A DNA stretch of 64,000 bases from assembly GCF_905220565.1 (NCBI RefSeq), contig NC_059421.1:444001-508000 (forward strand). Reading direction: 5' to 3'. Each line of letters starts with the position of its first letter. The stretch's first letter is position 1. The notes below the pieces were generated by a model. It did not search any database. It worked only from the letters and a program-made list of their open reading frames with translations, and was not told the origin of the DNA. Shown here in pieces: positions 22,321 to 34,304 of the stretch. This DNA comes from Melitaea cinxia. Its lineage: Eukaryota; Arthropoda; Insecta; Lepidoptera; Nymphalidae. The position numbers were made by a program, and so were the translations under genes.

Positions 22321-22681
22321 AATTATAGAAAAGAACATAGAACGGAAAGTTAAAATTAGTATCATGTGATGTGATGTTTAGGTTACGCTAGAGTTTTTTT
22401 TTTTGTATCAGTATAGTGACCAATATAAAAATAAAAATAAATTAAAATAATAACTTGAATATTAATAATTTACCTATATTATGATATATTTGATTATTCC
22501 AATTATCTATAATAAGATACATATAACCGAATCTGTTTATATAAATTTTTGTTTTTGATTTATATTCTGTAATAGTTCAAAGGAAAAAAAACCTAATAAT
22601 AATCAAGCATGAAATTTTAAATTCAATTTGGTAAATTATTTTGTAAATGCATGGAATAAAAGACTTTTTATTTATTTATTT

Positions 22682-22830
22682 ATAGTGACCAACAAGCGTA
22701 CGGCCTACCTGGTGGTAAGCGGTTACCGAAGTACATATAATAAACGCCTGCAACACCAGAAACATTACAAGCGTCCTACCAACCCTATCCTCTGTCTTAA
22801 CAATACCTGGCTCCTATACTTACCACAGGA
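22682..22830 (-). repeat. SINE-A copy, diverged
   Basis: gcgtacggcctacctggtgg, gcctgcaacaccagaaacat and cttaccacaggaacac mark it. Confidence 0.6.
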
Positions 22831-22924
22831 ACACAAAACTAGCAACCCGCCCCGGCTTTGCACGGTTATAAAAACTATCAGTATTAACCTTTCTCTGTAA
22901 TCACCCATCCGCATAAAAAACCGG

Positions 22925-23108
22925 TCATCATCATCATCATTCCAGCCTATTGCAGTCCACTGCTGGACATAGGCCTCCACAAGTTCACGCTAAAAAAATG
23001 CGTGAACTCATGTGTGTTGCCCATAGTCACCACGCTGGGCCACCGGGTTGGTGACCGCAGGGCTGGCTTTGTCGCACCTAAGACGCTGCTACCCGTCTTC
23101 GGCCTGAT
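22925..23108 (-). mobile_element. SINE-B, 5'-truncated
   Basis: It starts at (TCA)n and matches the family up to gacgctgctacccgtcttcg, then stops abruptly. Confidence 0.75.
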
Positions 23109-23224
23109 CCTGCGATCCGTTGTGAAGATTTAAAGATCTAAGCATACAGATAGCGGAAAGCGACTTTGTTTTATACTATGTAATGATATATGTATATACA
23201 CCTTGTTATAACAGTCAACACATA

Positions 23225-23370
23225 ACAAACATCTGTATTGTCCATATAGATGTTGATCGTGGTCTGTGCGTTTGCGCTCGTGTATTGTGTTTCCGGACCC
23301 CGGACACGGGAGGAAATCCGATTGGGGTCCGTTGAGTGTGAAGTGTGAAGCGTTTAAGCCTTTACTTATT
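23225..23370 (+). repeat. SINE-C fragment
   Basis: gttgatcgtggtctgtgcgt and gtgtttccggaccccg match the middle of SINE-C. Confidence 0.65.
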
Positions 23371-24555
23371 TATTTTTATATGAATGAGTTATGTATGAAT
23401 CAACCTTCACCCATTCATCTCGTTCCGACTTTAAAGTAATGTTATAAAGGAAATAATTCCGTAAGGAAGTTATAATTATGGTCAAAGCGCCACGTTGAAT
23501 CAGACGATGAGAGAAATACCAAGAATTATTGTTTCAAGGACAGCGTGACTGTTTTACATCATCATTTATTAAACATATATTTGTTAAAGAATTATATTAA
23601 GTAAATATAACTAAAGAGGTTTTAATTTCCATGATTAATATAGCTTTTTTTAAGTTAAATTATGTTTTGTTCAAATTTAAACTTGACACGTCCATTTAAT
23701 TATTCTCTTTGTATTGTTTTTTTAATGTTAATTTTAAAAATTAATCTTTCATAAAGTAGATTTCAAAAACATTTAAAGAAAACCTAGATTTTGCTAGAAG
23801 GAATCGAATGTCAAAAATAACAGTAAAAAAAATGACATATAAATTCAATAATTTATTAAGTTATTACATAATTTATTTATTACAAACAAATTGTTAAGGA
23901 TATTTTTTTTTTATATTTTCTAAGTAAACATTCTAATTCTATTTCAGTATTAATATTTAGACCTTGAACCTAAAAATATCTATAAACCCTGAAAGTTCTA
24001 TTTCAATTTGCTCGGAATACGATTAGATTACAACAAACAAACTTTCAAACAAATAATTCAACGAAATTATAATTTGTAAAATAATTATCCGTAAATAAAC
24101 ATTTATTTAGGCTTCTTGTTTTTATTTGTTATAATATTCTATCCCTTTCATATTTAATTATTATTTCGTTTACCATAAACCGGTTACAGAGTCGGAACGA
24201 TTAAGCAGCCAAGTATATAAATATAAATAATTTTTGAAGTGAGTTTCTTTAGATTGTGTAATTTGAAACTCGATGAAACTCAATTGCAAAACGATAAAGA
24301 AAGAAACACATTTATGTATAGGAGAGAATGAGATAGAATACATAACTGCTAACGCGTAAGCGACGCGTTTTACATGGCGCTTACGACCTTTTTCACGAGA
24401 CCGTGATCATCGTTGAAAGAACAAAGTGCAACGGCCTTCCTACGTTGTTCCTACCTTCCTTTTCAAAAGATTCATTTCTGCCGTGCGTAAATGCACTCAC
24501 ACACTTTTTTTAATTTTCATGGTCATTAACACCATCATTTATACTTATAACTTTT
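23371..24555. other. No gene seen
   Basis: About 1.2 kb of AT-rich sequence in which I recognise neither exons nor the window's repeat families. Confidence 0.4.
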
Positions 24556-24824
24556 TTTTTAATGTCACTAGGTCGGCATACAAGCGTACGGCTCACCTGA
24601 TGGTAAGCGATTCCGTAGCTTATAGACACCTGCAACACCAGAAGCATCGCAAGTGCGTCCCAATCCCCAATCCCCCCAGGAGCTCTGGTACCTTACTCAC
24701 CAACAGGAACACAGTTCTGCTTGAAAACAGTATTATTTAGCTGTGATCTTCTGTAAAGTCGAGGTACTACCCCAGTCGGGCTGCTCCATATTTTGAGCAA
24801 AAATTCCTGCTGTGCCCTACCTCA

Positions 24825-24826
<2 letters not shown>
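24556..24826 (-). repeat. SINE-A copy, nearly complete
   Basis: It runs from ttaatgtcactaggtcggca to ccctacctcagt, where it meets a (TA)n array. Confidence 0.8.
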
Positions 24827-24858
<32 letters not shown>

Positions 24859-24869
24859 GATATTACAGA

Positions 24870-24929
<60 letters not shown>
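24827..24929. repeat. (TA)n array interrupted by a 17-bp spacer
   Basis: Two TA runs flank gtggatattacagactg. Long TA runs can extrude as cruciforms. Confidence 0.9.
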
Positions 24930-24930
<1 letters not shown>

Positions 24931-25239
24931 AGAGCTCAACGCATTGTCTTAATGTTAACGACATTCGCTTGACCGGCAAAAAAACTGAGCTTCCGTCAAT
25001 TGTTGTATTTTTTTATAAAATCTTCATTTAATTCCCATTGTCAAGGCTTGATACAAAAACCTGTATAATAACCTCGCAGGAAAATCACAAGTTAAAGTGC
25101 CATTATATGTACTTATATGTCACAGTCAGATGACTTGATAAGCCTTTCGATTAACTGTCTAGTCTAACGATAATCTTACTTTAGAAAACAAAAATTAAAT
25201 TTAGTATAATTTAATGGAATTAAGCTCAACGTAGATTGA

Positions 25240-25500
25240 GAATCAATACGTGATCCGCATGGTGGTAAGTGGTTACCATAGCCTATGGGCGCCTGGGATA
25301 CCAGAAGATTCTTAAGTAATTTGACCCTACTCCTGCTGTCAACAGAACATATCCCCAGGGAGCTCTGACTAACTTACTCATGACAGGAACGCAACACCAC
25401 TTAATTATTTAGCTACTATATATAAGGTTTATGTACTTCCGCAGTCAAGCACTTCTAGATTTTGAACAAGACATGTCCTGCTGTACCTTAACTCCATAAA
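25240..25500 (-). repeat. SINE-A copy, old
   Basis: The family order is kept but the sequence is strongly diverged (gcatggtggtaagtggttac, gcgcctgggataccagaaga, gagctctgactaacttactc). Confidence 0.6.
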
Positions 25501-25914
25501 GAAAAGTAAGGCAAATGAAGCTAAAGCAAGTAAGTTAATTACTTTCCGTTTGATGTCTTGACTAGGAAAGTTACCGACTTTTGTCAAATAACGTTGAAAT
25601 TTGACTACGCGTTTTATCACAGTTAAGAATTTGAAAAGTACTCAAAAGTCACCGTTTATTAGTAAGACTAGGCAATTAGTCGAAAGACGAATGAAATTAA
25701 TTGGCAGCAACATATCTTATATAATTAAACGTCATATTATTATTATTGTTGTAGTTAAAATGTACTAGCCAAGTAACGAAGTTGGCAGTGACCGTATTGT
25801 CTGATCCAGAATTTTTGACTCCTGCCCTGTGTTTCGGTTTAGTACATATTATTGTTTTTATGGGTATTTATAAATAATTAAATAATAATATTTATCAAAT
25901 AACCCCCCCCCCCC
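25501..25914. other. No gene seen; C homopolymer at the end
   Basis: A short (ATT)n run lies near 25738 and a C run of about 11 near 25903-25913. Nothing else is recognised. Confidence 0.4.
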
Positions 25915-26115
25915 TCGCAGTGAAGCAACGTGGTAGATTAATTTCCGATATTCCTGCAAAGAGAAAGAGGCCTATGTCCAGCAGTGGTATGTAACAGGCT
26001 GAATTGTTTGCGAATCGTATTATATCAGTCAATTGCCACATAGAACACAAGCAATAAGTTGCTTACCATAGGAACAGATGACTCTGTGTGTATGTCATAC
26101 ACGTTCACTTAATTA
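25915..26115 (+). repeat. SINE-C 3' end and SINE-T fragment
   Basis: gagaaagaggcctatgtcca/gcagtgg is the SINE-C 3' block. It is followed by aacacaagcaataagttgct and ggaacagatgactctgtg of SINE-T. Confidence 0.55.
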
Positions 26116-26577
26116 TCTTGTTAGGTCATTAAAAAGAAATTGGTTTTCGAATTAACTTTTATACGTTTGTAATTGAAATTGAAATATTTCAAAGGAATAT
26201 TTAAAAAATATTATGTAAGGAGTACTTTAGTGATTCAAGAAAAATTTCTTAATCTTTTCGATTAAAGAAGAAGATAAAAAAACATTTCCCTTTTATTTAT
26301 AACCCTCGAGCGAGAAGATATTACCGCAACATAAATGAAAAACGTCTTCAGGGGTCTTAAGAGGTCACAAGGACCTCGTGTTTAACGTTTGGCTTCGACT
26401 TTAAAATCTATAGCTATGTTAATATATTACGGAAAGATCTGTTTGATTGTACGAACGAGTAATCCGAGGATTTGACATGACTTAAGAAAATAATCGTTAA
26501 AATTATTTTTTTTTATTAGTTGATCCGGTGAATTTTGTGCCGTATTCGTGCCGTGGCGTATCGACTTTTTTTATTTA
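26116..26577. other. No gene seen
   Basis: AT-rich, featureless. Confidence 0.4.
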
Positions 26578-27030
26578 CTTTTTAACCGACTTCAAAAAAG
26601 AAGGAGGTTACTCAATTCGACGGTATATATGTTTTTTTTAATGTATGTTCGGGGATAACTCTGTCATTTATGACCCGATTTAGATAATTCTTTTTTTGTT
26701 GGAAAGGGGATATTCCCGGGGAGGGGGTATACCATGATAAGGAAAACAGGATCTGATGGTGGGATCTCAGAGATCTCGAGGGAAACCCTCGAAAATCCGC
26801 ATAACTTTTTACTAGGTGTACCGATTTTGTTATTTTTTTTTTTTTTTTTTTTTGTTATCGAAAGCCGATGTTTATCATGTGGTCACATTTAAATTTCATC
26901 GAGATCTGATTACAACTTTTGGAGTAATCTTTGATAATGCGTACTTACTTGACTATTTTTCGCCTATTTACGTTGTATTACTTGTCGATGTAATTGATAT
27001 CGGTTTTTTTTTTCATTTGCCAGCAAACAC
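26578..27030 (-). repeat. Family F element
   Basis: It starts ttttaaccgacttcaaaaaa and ends near ttgatatcggttttttttt. Internal blocks (taccatgataaggaaaacag, catcgagatctgattacaac) match other copies in reverse orientation. Confidence 0.55.
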
Positions 27031-27404
27031 AACTATTGAATTATTACATAGTATAAAACAAAGTTGCTTCCCGCTGTCTGTATGCTTAGATCTTTGAAAC
27101 TACGTAACGGATTTTGATGCGGTTTTCTTTAGTAAATCGAGTAATTATAGAGGAAGGTTTATCTAATACTATTAAACGAACAATTCTTTTACATTATATA
27201 TATATAATCTGAATCTCGGAAATGGCTCCAACGATTTTCATAAAATTTAGTATATAGGAGGTTTCGAGGGAGATAAACCCATCTAGCTAGGATTCATTTT
27301 TAGAAAATGTCGTTTTATCCTTGTTTTTAGGCAATGAAAAAATGGATACATTATCGTTAGAATACGAAGGTAAATTTCGCAATCGCTAAAAAAGTTGTAA
27401 TAGC

Positions 27405-27480
27405 TCGGGTGGGAAATCGGCAGTCGGAAACGACTGAGAAGACCACGGTTCAAATCCCCATGTCTCCAGGTCGATTATTG
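27405..27480 (+). repeat. tRNA-like segment
   Basis: agctcgggtgggaaatcggc and a B-box-like ggttcaaatcccc lie at tRNA-like spacing. I cannot fold a clean cloverleaf, so a tRNA-derived relic is more likely than a gene. Confidence 0.35.
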
Positions 27481-28649
27481 TATATTTTTTATTTTTGTTT
27501 CATTATATTTATTTATATTTTTTATTTTTATCGGTAAAATCGAAAAATATTACTTATATTGTATAAATATGTAACTCGTATTGAAATATGATTTTTTTTC
27601 GCGTTCATACATTTCAGTACTTTTTTTATTTGTATGTGTTAAAAAACACTTAATTTAAGGTCGAAAATTATTCAGTACAATATTGAGATTATAACGTGAC
27701 ATTTTTTTTATGAATACTTAATTTACAAGAATATCACAAAGGAAATTACAATTCAAAAGGGGAATTTAAATGACTATACATTTTTATAATGAAAGTCGAA
27801 CTTTTTTCCATTATGTTAATACTTTGAAAGTTCGGATTAAGTTTTGTGATAGACTCACAAGTTTTTCACGATTTTATAATAACTGGAAAAAATGTAAAAA
27901 CTCGTTATAACGGAAAACTCCTTTTTACAAAAAAAAGTAGAAGTTTATTCAATAAACTTCTTATTTTTGTTTATTTTTTTTAATAAAAATATCAAAAATT
28001 GTATTATTCAAGTAGGTTTCAAAAGCACTTTGAATTGACATTTTACAATTATTATATTACGTGTTTCTGATAAAGGAAAAATATTTATCTGCCGGTTAGC
28101 GTGGTGGATTTGACCGTACGAAGGTATAATTTTTTTTTCAAACCATCTGATTAACAAATATCCTCCACATGATTGTCAGATTTTAAGTCAAGATGACGAG
28201 AAGATCAAGACACACCTGTATAATAATCTGCCACGCTCATGCTCACTTTTCCAACAATCGATTTTTTTGTTTTCAAATGTTTACGTGAATTTCACTCCTT
28301 ATAAATGTAACAACTTTTTCGGATTTTTTTCGCGATTTATTAAGTTTTTTTTATTACTAACTACTTTTTTAATTACTAATGTGGTCGGTTGCCCTAGATG
28401 TTCGATACTATAAAAGCCTCAAGTATAGTTGAATTACATCACAAGGTGCAAGGCTGCCCCCTTTGTGTTAATCTGACGCGCTCGAGTCAGTCCCAAATTT
28501 CCCAGCAGGACATCCCTACTATTATAGTCAGACACTTTCATATCTTCCGACGAGTAAGAAAATCATATTCTAAACTGTTTAATTCATAAATTAATTGAAC
28601 CGGTATAGGGTATTCCACTATATTTGAAAAAGTACTTCAAAATGTTCAT
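27481..28649. other. No gene seen
   Basis: Very AT-rich. The 63-codon ORF at 28398-28589 has no recognisable motif. Confidence 0.4.
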
Positions 28650-28852
28650 CTTAATATATATAAATCTCGTGTCACAATGTTTGTCCTCAATGGACTCCTA
28701 AACTACTTAACCGATTTTAGTCAAATTTGCACACCGTGTGCAGTTTGATCCAACTTAAAAGATAGGCTATATTTTATTTTGATATATTATGTTATTATTA
28801 TATTTCAGAAAAAAATAAGGTGATACGAAGTTCGCCAGGTCAGCTAGTTTTC
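28650..28852 (+). mobile_element. Helitron-type non-autonomous element
   Basis: It has the internal wording ctaaactacttaaccgattt and a terminal gccaggtcagctag, i.e. CTAG at the 3' end. Confidence 0.5.
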
Positions 28853-29904
28853 CAATAAAAAGCCACAAAAAAAAATATTTCGTCAAAATAAACACACTTT
28901 CATGCCATCAAATTAAATTACATTTTAAACCTTTTTTTCCGCGAAAACGCTATCAACCATTTTGGTGACGTAATATGGTTAATAACAAAAGTCGTGTATG
29001 ATGTATGGAAGACCGAACTCGTTCAATACGTCAAAAGTTCAATACCTTATACATATACTCTTTGTCCTTCAACATTAACAGCTACAAATATTTGGTGTTT
29101 TTGTGTAAAATAATGAATTACAATAGCTATCGTTGGTGTGTTGTGTCTAGCTGTAACAAATACTAGCATTAAAAAACTATTAAGTCTTAATTTGGCAGTA
29201 ACATAAGGAATAAAACATAACCTAACACTTTCTAACATTATTTTTCAAATTATGTATACCTACATAAAAAAAAAAAAACAGTATAATATAACAAGTAATA
29301 CTTACAAAGATGTTTTAACATTCCGAAATTCGGCAGAATAGAAGTCTGGGTTATATGCAAAAAACTTTGCAACCATCATTGAATCAATTTTTGGTAGATT
29401 CGTACTATCTGCTTTTACAAAACCTTTTTGCATTTAATAAATAATCTTTGAAGTTAAAGTTGAAGAACCTATAGCTGTTTACAGCTCTGACAGAACTTTG
29501 TTTTTGTTACTGTCCGTATGACGTCATGGCGGGTCGTGTTTTAGGTCATGTGATATACAGATTAAAATATATCAATCTTCCTCCAGAGTCAGATCAGATC
29601 CAGAGTACAAAACTTTAGCTACATACAGATGTAACGTAATCAAGGACATACAGAAACATTAAAAACATTATCGTAATCACAAAAACATGAAATTATCTCA
29701 ATTATAAATAATATAAATATCCAAATTTCCGTTATCACGAAATAACTTCTAAACTGTATAACATAGATAAGTGTTATCACATTTATCTGATAGCGCCTTC
29801 TTATTTATTGAGTTACCTAAATATGTATAAGAACTGTGATAAGTATGAAATTATTGATTTTTAATTTATTTTAAATTATTTCTTTCCAGTTTAGATGTCC
29901 GTCC
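28853..29904. other. No gene seen; CRE-type octamer
   Basis: A palindromic TGACGTCA is at 29519-29526. There is no exon or known repeat. Confidence 0.4.
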
Positions 29905-30116
29905 TGAAGGGTGAAGATCACAGCAAAATAATACTGTTTTCAAGCAGTATTGTGTTCCTGTTGGTGAGTAAGGCGACCAGAGCTCCTGGGGGGATTGGGG
30001 ATTGGGTCGGCAACGCGCTTGCGATGCTTCTGGTGTTGCAGGCGTCTATAAGCTACGGTAAGCTCTTACCATCAGGTAAGCCGTACGCTTGTTTGCCGAC
30101 CTAGTGACATAAAAAA
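29905..30116 (+). repeat. SINE-A, 5'-truncated
   Basis: It runs from gaagatcacagcaaaataat to gacctagtgacataaaaaaa. Confidence 0.8.
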
Positions 30117-30330
30117 AAGGTCTCCCATCGTGCCTCGGAGAGCACGTACAGCCGTCGGTCCCGGTTGTTGTCATTAATGTCTGATAGCGATCGTTACTCA
30201 GTAGGGAATATATCTTCTAACCCACAGTGGAGCAGTGTAGTGGATTAAGCTCCGATCCTTTTCCTATACGGAGAAAGAGGCCTTTGCCCAGCTGTGGGAT
30301 GTTTCAGGCTGAATCATGATCGCGACTTTA
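30117..30330 (+). repeat. SINE-C, 5'-truncated
   Basis: gtgcctcggagagcacgtac, tctgatagcgatcgttactc and the 3' end gagaaagaggcctttgccca identify it. It directly follows the SINE-A tail. Confidence 0.7.
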
Positions 30331-30751
30331 TGTTTAACATACATACACATTCGTCTAATTAAGACAACTTAATACCTGTGTTTTATGTTTCAAATTCATG
30401 ATTTGTTTATTGTTAAATAAACACATAAAAGATACGTAAATAATACAGGCTTGGGACGGAAACAAAGTTCAGGATCCTGGAGAGGAAAGCAGTCACTACA
30501 AACCGACAGATCCGTCAAAAATCAAAATTCAAGAGTTCGAGATACTGATGTTTGTAACTCTTTCATATTAAAGTTTAAGTAAACAATGTTATTGTGTTAT
30601 ACTTATAACTTGATGTTTAAATAGAAAAAAATCCCATGGAATATGACATTACTTTCAAAGTTTATTACCCTCTCAATAAAAATCTCAAAATCTCAAAATG
30701 TTCATGAGATCTGAAATTAAGACGACTTCCTTCTCTGGGTGTTTAGGTTAA

Positions 30752-31025
30752 AACTGACGTAGGGCACAGCATGAAACATCCAGCTCAAAATCTATAGCAG
30801 CCGGACTGGAGAAGTAGCTCGACCTTACAGAAGGTCGCAGCTAAATAATACTGCTTTTAAATAGTGTTGAGTTCTTGTGATGAGAACTTCTGAGGAGGGT
30901 CAGCGATAGGGTCGGCAACGCGCTTGCAATGCTTCTGGTGTTTATAGGCCACGGTAACCACATAACATACGGTACCGAGTACCATCAGGTGAGCCAAACG
31001 CTTGTTTGTTGACCACATTATATAA
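30752..31025 (+). repeat. SINE-A, diverged
   Basis: tgacgtagggcacagcatga through gtttgttgaccacattatat. One duplicated or inserted stretch lies near 30960. Confidence 0.65.
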
Positions 31026-31027
31026 AA

Positions 31028-31260
31028 ATAATTGTGTTTGCAGGCAAACAAAGAAAAACCGACTTCAATTATATCGACAGGTTTAGGTAGACGAAAAAAT
31101 AGTCAAGTAAATTCGCAGTATCTCCTCATATATCTCCGTTCCAAAAAAAAAAAGAATTATCAAAATCGGTTCATAAACGACGGAGTTATCCCCGAACATA
31201 CATTAAATACATATATTATAATATATACGGTCGAATTGAGTAACCTCCTCCTAGGCAAAA
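31028..31260 (+). repeat. Family F fragment
   Basis: gtgtttgcaggcaaac, aaccgacttcaattatatcg and gtcgaattgagtaacctcct mark it. Confidence 0.55.
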
Positions 31261-31385
31261 TTTAAATTATTGATAAAATAAATGATATCTTATTTTAGTC
31301 GTAGATACTCAGACCGATTTAGATAATGAATAGAATTAATTCTTTAGTTCATAATTTATTGTGTGGTGCGGACGATCATTAAGAC

Positions 31386-31389
31386 ATGT
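31386..31389 (+). CDS. Candidate initiator mini-exon of the S28 peptidase gene
   Basis: ATG T is followed at once by the strong donor GTAAGT (31390-31395). The leftover base T completes TGG with the GG that opens the exon at 32388. This would give the start MWLILLLITPILALG, a plausible signal peptide. The phase is exactly what that exon needs. This is only an inference: a four-base coding exon cannot be proved from sequence. The alternative start is the ATG at 32354. Confidence 0.3.
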
Positions 31390-31703
31390 GTAAGTACATA
31401 AAAATTAAAACATAATCTTACACAATTTCAACAAGAAGATCTTCATGATTACCCATGATACAAAAAATCACATAAAACACAGGGCAACTACAAACCTTGC
31501 CAAAATAGTTTTAAGCAAAATAATCATATAATAATTGAAAAAATTTCTTAATATAGGATGTATATGTTAGATTACAAGCTGCTTTTACTGTTCTTAAAAT
31601 ATTTTCACGCCAAACATAATTGAAATTGTCAAAATTATTGCATTTCTTTCCAATATATACTTAGTGCAACAGATTGACTGGACCCACTTATATTTATATA
31701 TTA

Positions 31704-31900
31704 CTAGCTAAGCCCGCAAACGTTGTTTTGCCATATATGCTATTAGCCCCCTTAATCCCCCCTGGTAACTTAGAGGTATGAAAAATAGATGTTGGCCGAT
31801 TCTCTGACCTACCCGATATGCACACAAATTTCATAAAAATCGGTCCCGGCGTTTCGTGGGAGTATTTTAACAACTAACATAGTGACACGAGAATTTTATT
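31704..31900 (-). mobile_element. Helitron-type non-autonomous element
   Basis: The reverse complement ends ccgcaaacg...gcttagctag (CTAG). It carries the block ccgatatgcacacaaatttc shared with 46419, 51122 and 62268. Confidence 0.6.
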
Positions 31901-31954
31901 TATAATATTTTAGTATATGTAAATTCATTATATTTTTTATATAAGTATTTATTA

Positions 31955-32225
31955 TATTACTAGCGACTCGCCTCAGCTTCGAACGAGTGCAATGCTAATA
32001 CTAAATATAAAATAAACATTTGCAATGTAAGCACAAAAAAATGTGTTTATTTACATGACATTAGAAACCTCTAAAACTCTCAGTGTTCCTCTACTATGTT
32101 ATGCATGTTTTATACCTTCCTCTGCCACTCTATTTACTAAAGAAAACCGCATCAAAATCCATTGCGTAATTTTAAAGATCTAAGCATGCAGACAGAGCAA
32201 TACGGAAGCGACATTGTTTTATACT
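31955..32225 (-). repeat. Helitron-like relic
   Basis: It begins actagcgactcgcctcagct (reverse complement of a CTAG end) and later has gatctaagcatgcagacaga, seen again near 23130 and 27080. Confidence 0.45.
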
Positions 32226-32274
32226 ATTTTATGATATGTATATTAATTAATATATATATATATATATATATATT

Positions 32275-32386
32275 ATGTGCATTTATCATATCAAAAATAA
32301 AATATTTAGCTATAACAGTTGGCCGCTTACCGTGGGAACAGACGACCGTGTGTATGTTTTATTTTATTATTAATTTATTTATTCCA
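32275..32386 (+). repeat. SINE-T, 5'-truncated, abutting an exon
   Basis: agctataacagttggccgct, gggaacagacgaccgtgtgt and the TTTAT-rich tail match SINE-T. The tail forms the pyrimidine tract just before the CAG that opens the S28 exon at 32388. Confidence 0.7.
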
Positions 32387-32387
32387 G

Positions 32388-32545
32388 GGTTAATCCTCCT
32401 TCTAATAACACCAATCCTAGCTCTGGGAACTATAGAGCCACCGCCGCCCGTGTCTCATTCCGTGAACCGAAATACAATAGCGGAGGGTTGGCTCAACGTA
32501 AGCCTGAACCAATTCGATGCTTCGAACACTGAGACATTTCCTATG
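32388..32545 (+). CDS. S28-family serine peptidase, exon with signal peptide and N-terminal propeptide
   Basis: This is the first solid exon of a secreted serine peptidase of family S28 (prolylcarboxypeptidase / thymus-specific serine protease group, often named after K12H4.7 in insects). It encodes the hydrophobic core LILLLITPILALG of a signal peptide, then a Pro-rich linker and WLNVSLNQFDASNTETFPM. That last part matches the family's N-terminal D-x-F / Q-F-D block before the first strand. N-V-S is a possible N-glycosylation site. The acceptor is ttattccag and the donor is ATG/GTAAGC, phase 0. Upstream the frame stays open to an ATG at 32354 inside a SINE, so the true start is unresolved. 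Confidence 0.8.
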
Positions 32546-32576
32546 GTAAGCTAACTCAGCGATTTTCGTAACTCAA

Positions 32577-32735
32577 TTTTTTTAAGTAAAACTTTTTTGA
32601 GCACGCTTGACTTGAGGAGTAAGCTGGTGAACGCTCTCGGCGTTACGAGAAGTGTGATCGGGCGAGGCGAACGGAAGTTGAGAGGGAGATATAAGTTAGT
32701 TTACTTCAGTCGTGTGGTCTAAAGCACACTCGTCT
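32577..32735 (+). repeat. Family E (MITE-like) copy in S28 intron 1
   Basis: gcacgcttgacttgaggagt, atcgggcgaggcgaacgg and cttcagtcgtgtggtctaaa. It lies 32 bases after the exon donor. Confidence 0.65.
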
Positions 32736-33849
32736 TTTTGTGAATTTTTGGGGATGTGTGATGCTATTCGCTGTTCTACCCCAGTTTGGAAGTGTGAGGA
32801 ACATGGTGATTGAATTCCTCATCAACCAACGAAAAGGAAGGATCCCCCACCAGACGGGTGTTGTGTCTGGCGGGCTAACGCCCCGACGGTTGTTGTCGGG
32901 ATCTTGTATATATACTTATTCACTTTGAAAACTCTGATAGCGCGATGTAGCATACGTCAGTTTTCTCTAATTACGTAGTTTTGTAGTCGTTCGTATTTCG
33001 CGCGATAGATGTCGCCACAAATTTATTTTTTAAAATTATCTTTTATATAAAACTTGTTATACCATAAAAATAATGTATGTTTGTCTGAGCGTGGTAGCCA
33101 GAAATGGGCTACGACCCTATTTAAGCATAAGCCTTGTCTATTGCCTAACAACAGTATTAGACATAGCCACGTGCAGTCTGTTATACAACACACTTATAGA
33201 TACAATACTTTATTGTATGACTCATACACCCCCAACTCCTACCCCTCTAGTTCTTTGTAAGCATAAATATACATAATGAACTGTGGAAATGATATCGTTC
33301 TTTTATTTAAAGATGTATTTATAAGTAACAGTCATATAAAATTACACTCCATAATTATCATAATAACTCTATTTATGGATTTAATGATTATTCACTCACA
33401 TTTCTTACTGTTAATGGAGACGTCACGCTTTAGAGATGTGTTTAAAAGTATTGTTTCTCAGTCGATAGAGCCAGGGCAATGAAACAACTATGTATCCGGA
33501 AAACGCAGAACTTAATTAAAACTATAATTATGCAATTTACAAAACCAAACGTTAGCATGTTTAAAACACAGTTCTGCGCCATCTAGTTTTACTTTATAGA
33601 ACTATTCTAACAATTGTAAATAAATAATGTTATGATGATTTCCAAATTATACAGTATTAAACAGTAAATGACTGATAAGTTATAAACACAAGTGCGTGTC
33701 TGCCTTCAAACTACACTCCTTAGCTCGTAATATTCTTAATAACTCTATTTATAATGTGTTGTGATGGAGACGGCACGCTTTCTCGTATTCCTTTTAATAC
33801 TATTATGAGTCATAATTAATGCGGTAGTTGAATATATACGAGTACATCA
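32736..33849. other. S28 intron 1, no further gene seen
   Basis: Contains a short GC-richer block near 32850-32910 (gggctaacgccccgacgg). Otherwise AT-rich without recognisable features. Confidence 0.4.
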
Positions 33850-34195
33850 CTTCATCATCATCACTTCAGCTTATGGCAGTCCACTTCTGGACATAGGCCT
33901 CCCCAAGTTCGCGCTAGACATCCCGGTTTTCCGCAATCCTCATCCAGCCTACACCGGAAATCTTGCGTAGATCGTCAGTCCAACGGGCCGGAGGACGTCC
34001 CACACTGCGTTTGCCAAGACGCGGTCTCCGCTCCAGGACCCGTCTACTCCAACGGCCATCGGTCCTGCGACACAGATGACCAGCCCACTGCCACTTCAAC
34101 TTGCTAATTCTGCTATGCTTAGGGTTTCTCTCAAAGATAGGATTAGAAATGAGACTATCCGCGAGAGAACGAAAGTAACCGACGTAGCCCACAGA
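33850..34195 (-). mobile_element. RTE LINE 3' end with inverted 5' part
   Basis: From 33850 to about 34108 the minus strand encodes the RTE C terminus (SKLKWQWAGHLCRR, then VLERRPRLGKRSVGRPPARW, then WMRIAENRD) and ends in the SINE-B/RTE-like tail. From about 34110 to 34195 the plus strand encodes the block that precedes KLKWQWAGH in RTE (AMLRVSLKDRIRNET, then IRERTKVTDVAHRI). The 5' piece is therefore inverted at a contiguous breakpoint, as in twin priming. Confidence 0.8.
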
Positions 34196-34304
34196 ATATA
34201 TACGTTACCAATTAATTAATTTGTTAGTACTTATGCTACTATATCATAATAAGGTACACGGAGTACAATATTATTAAAATTATCTAATCGTTGTTTTGTA
34301 CTAA

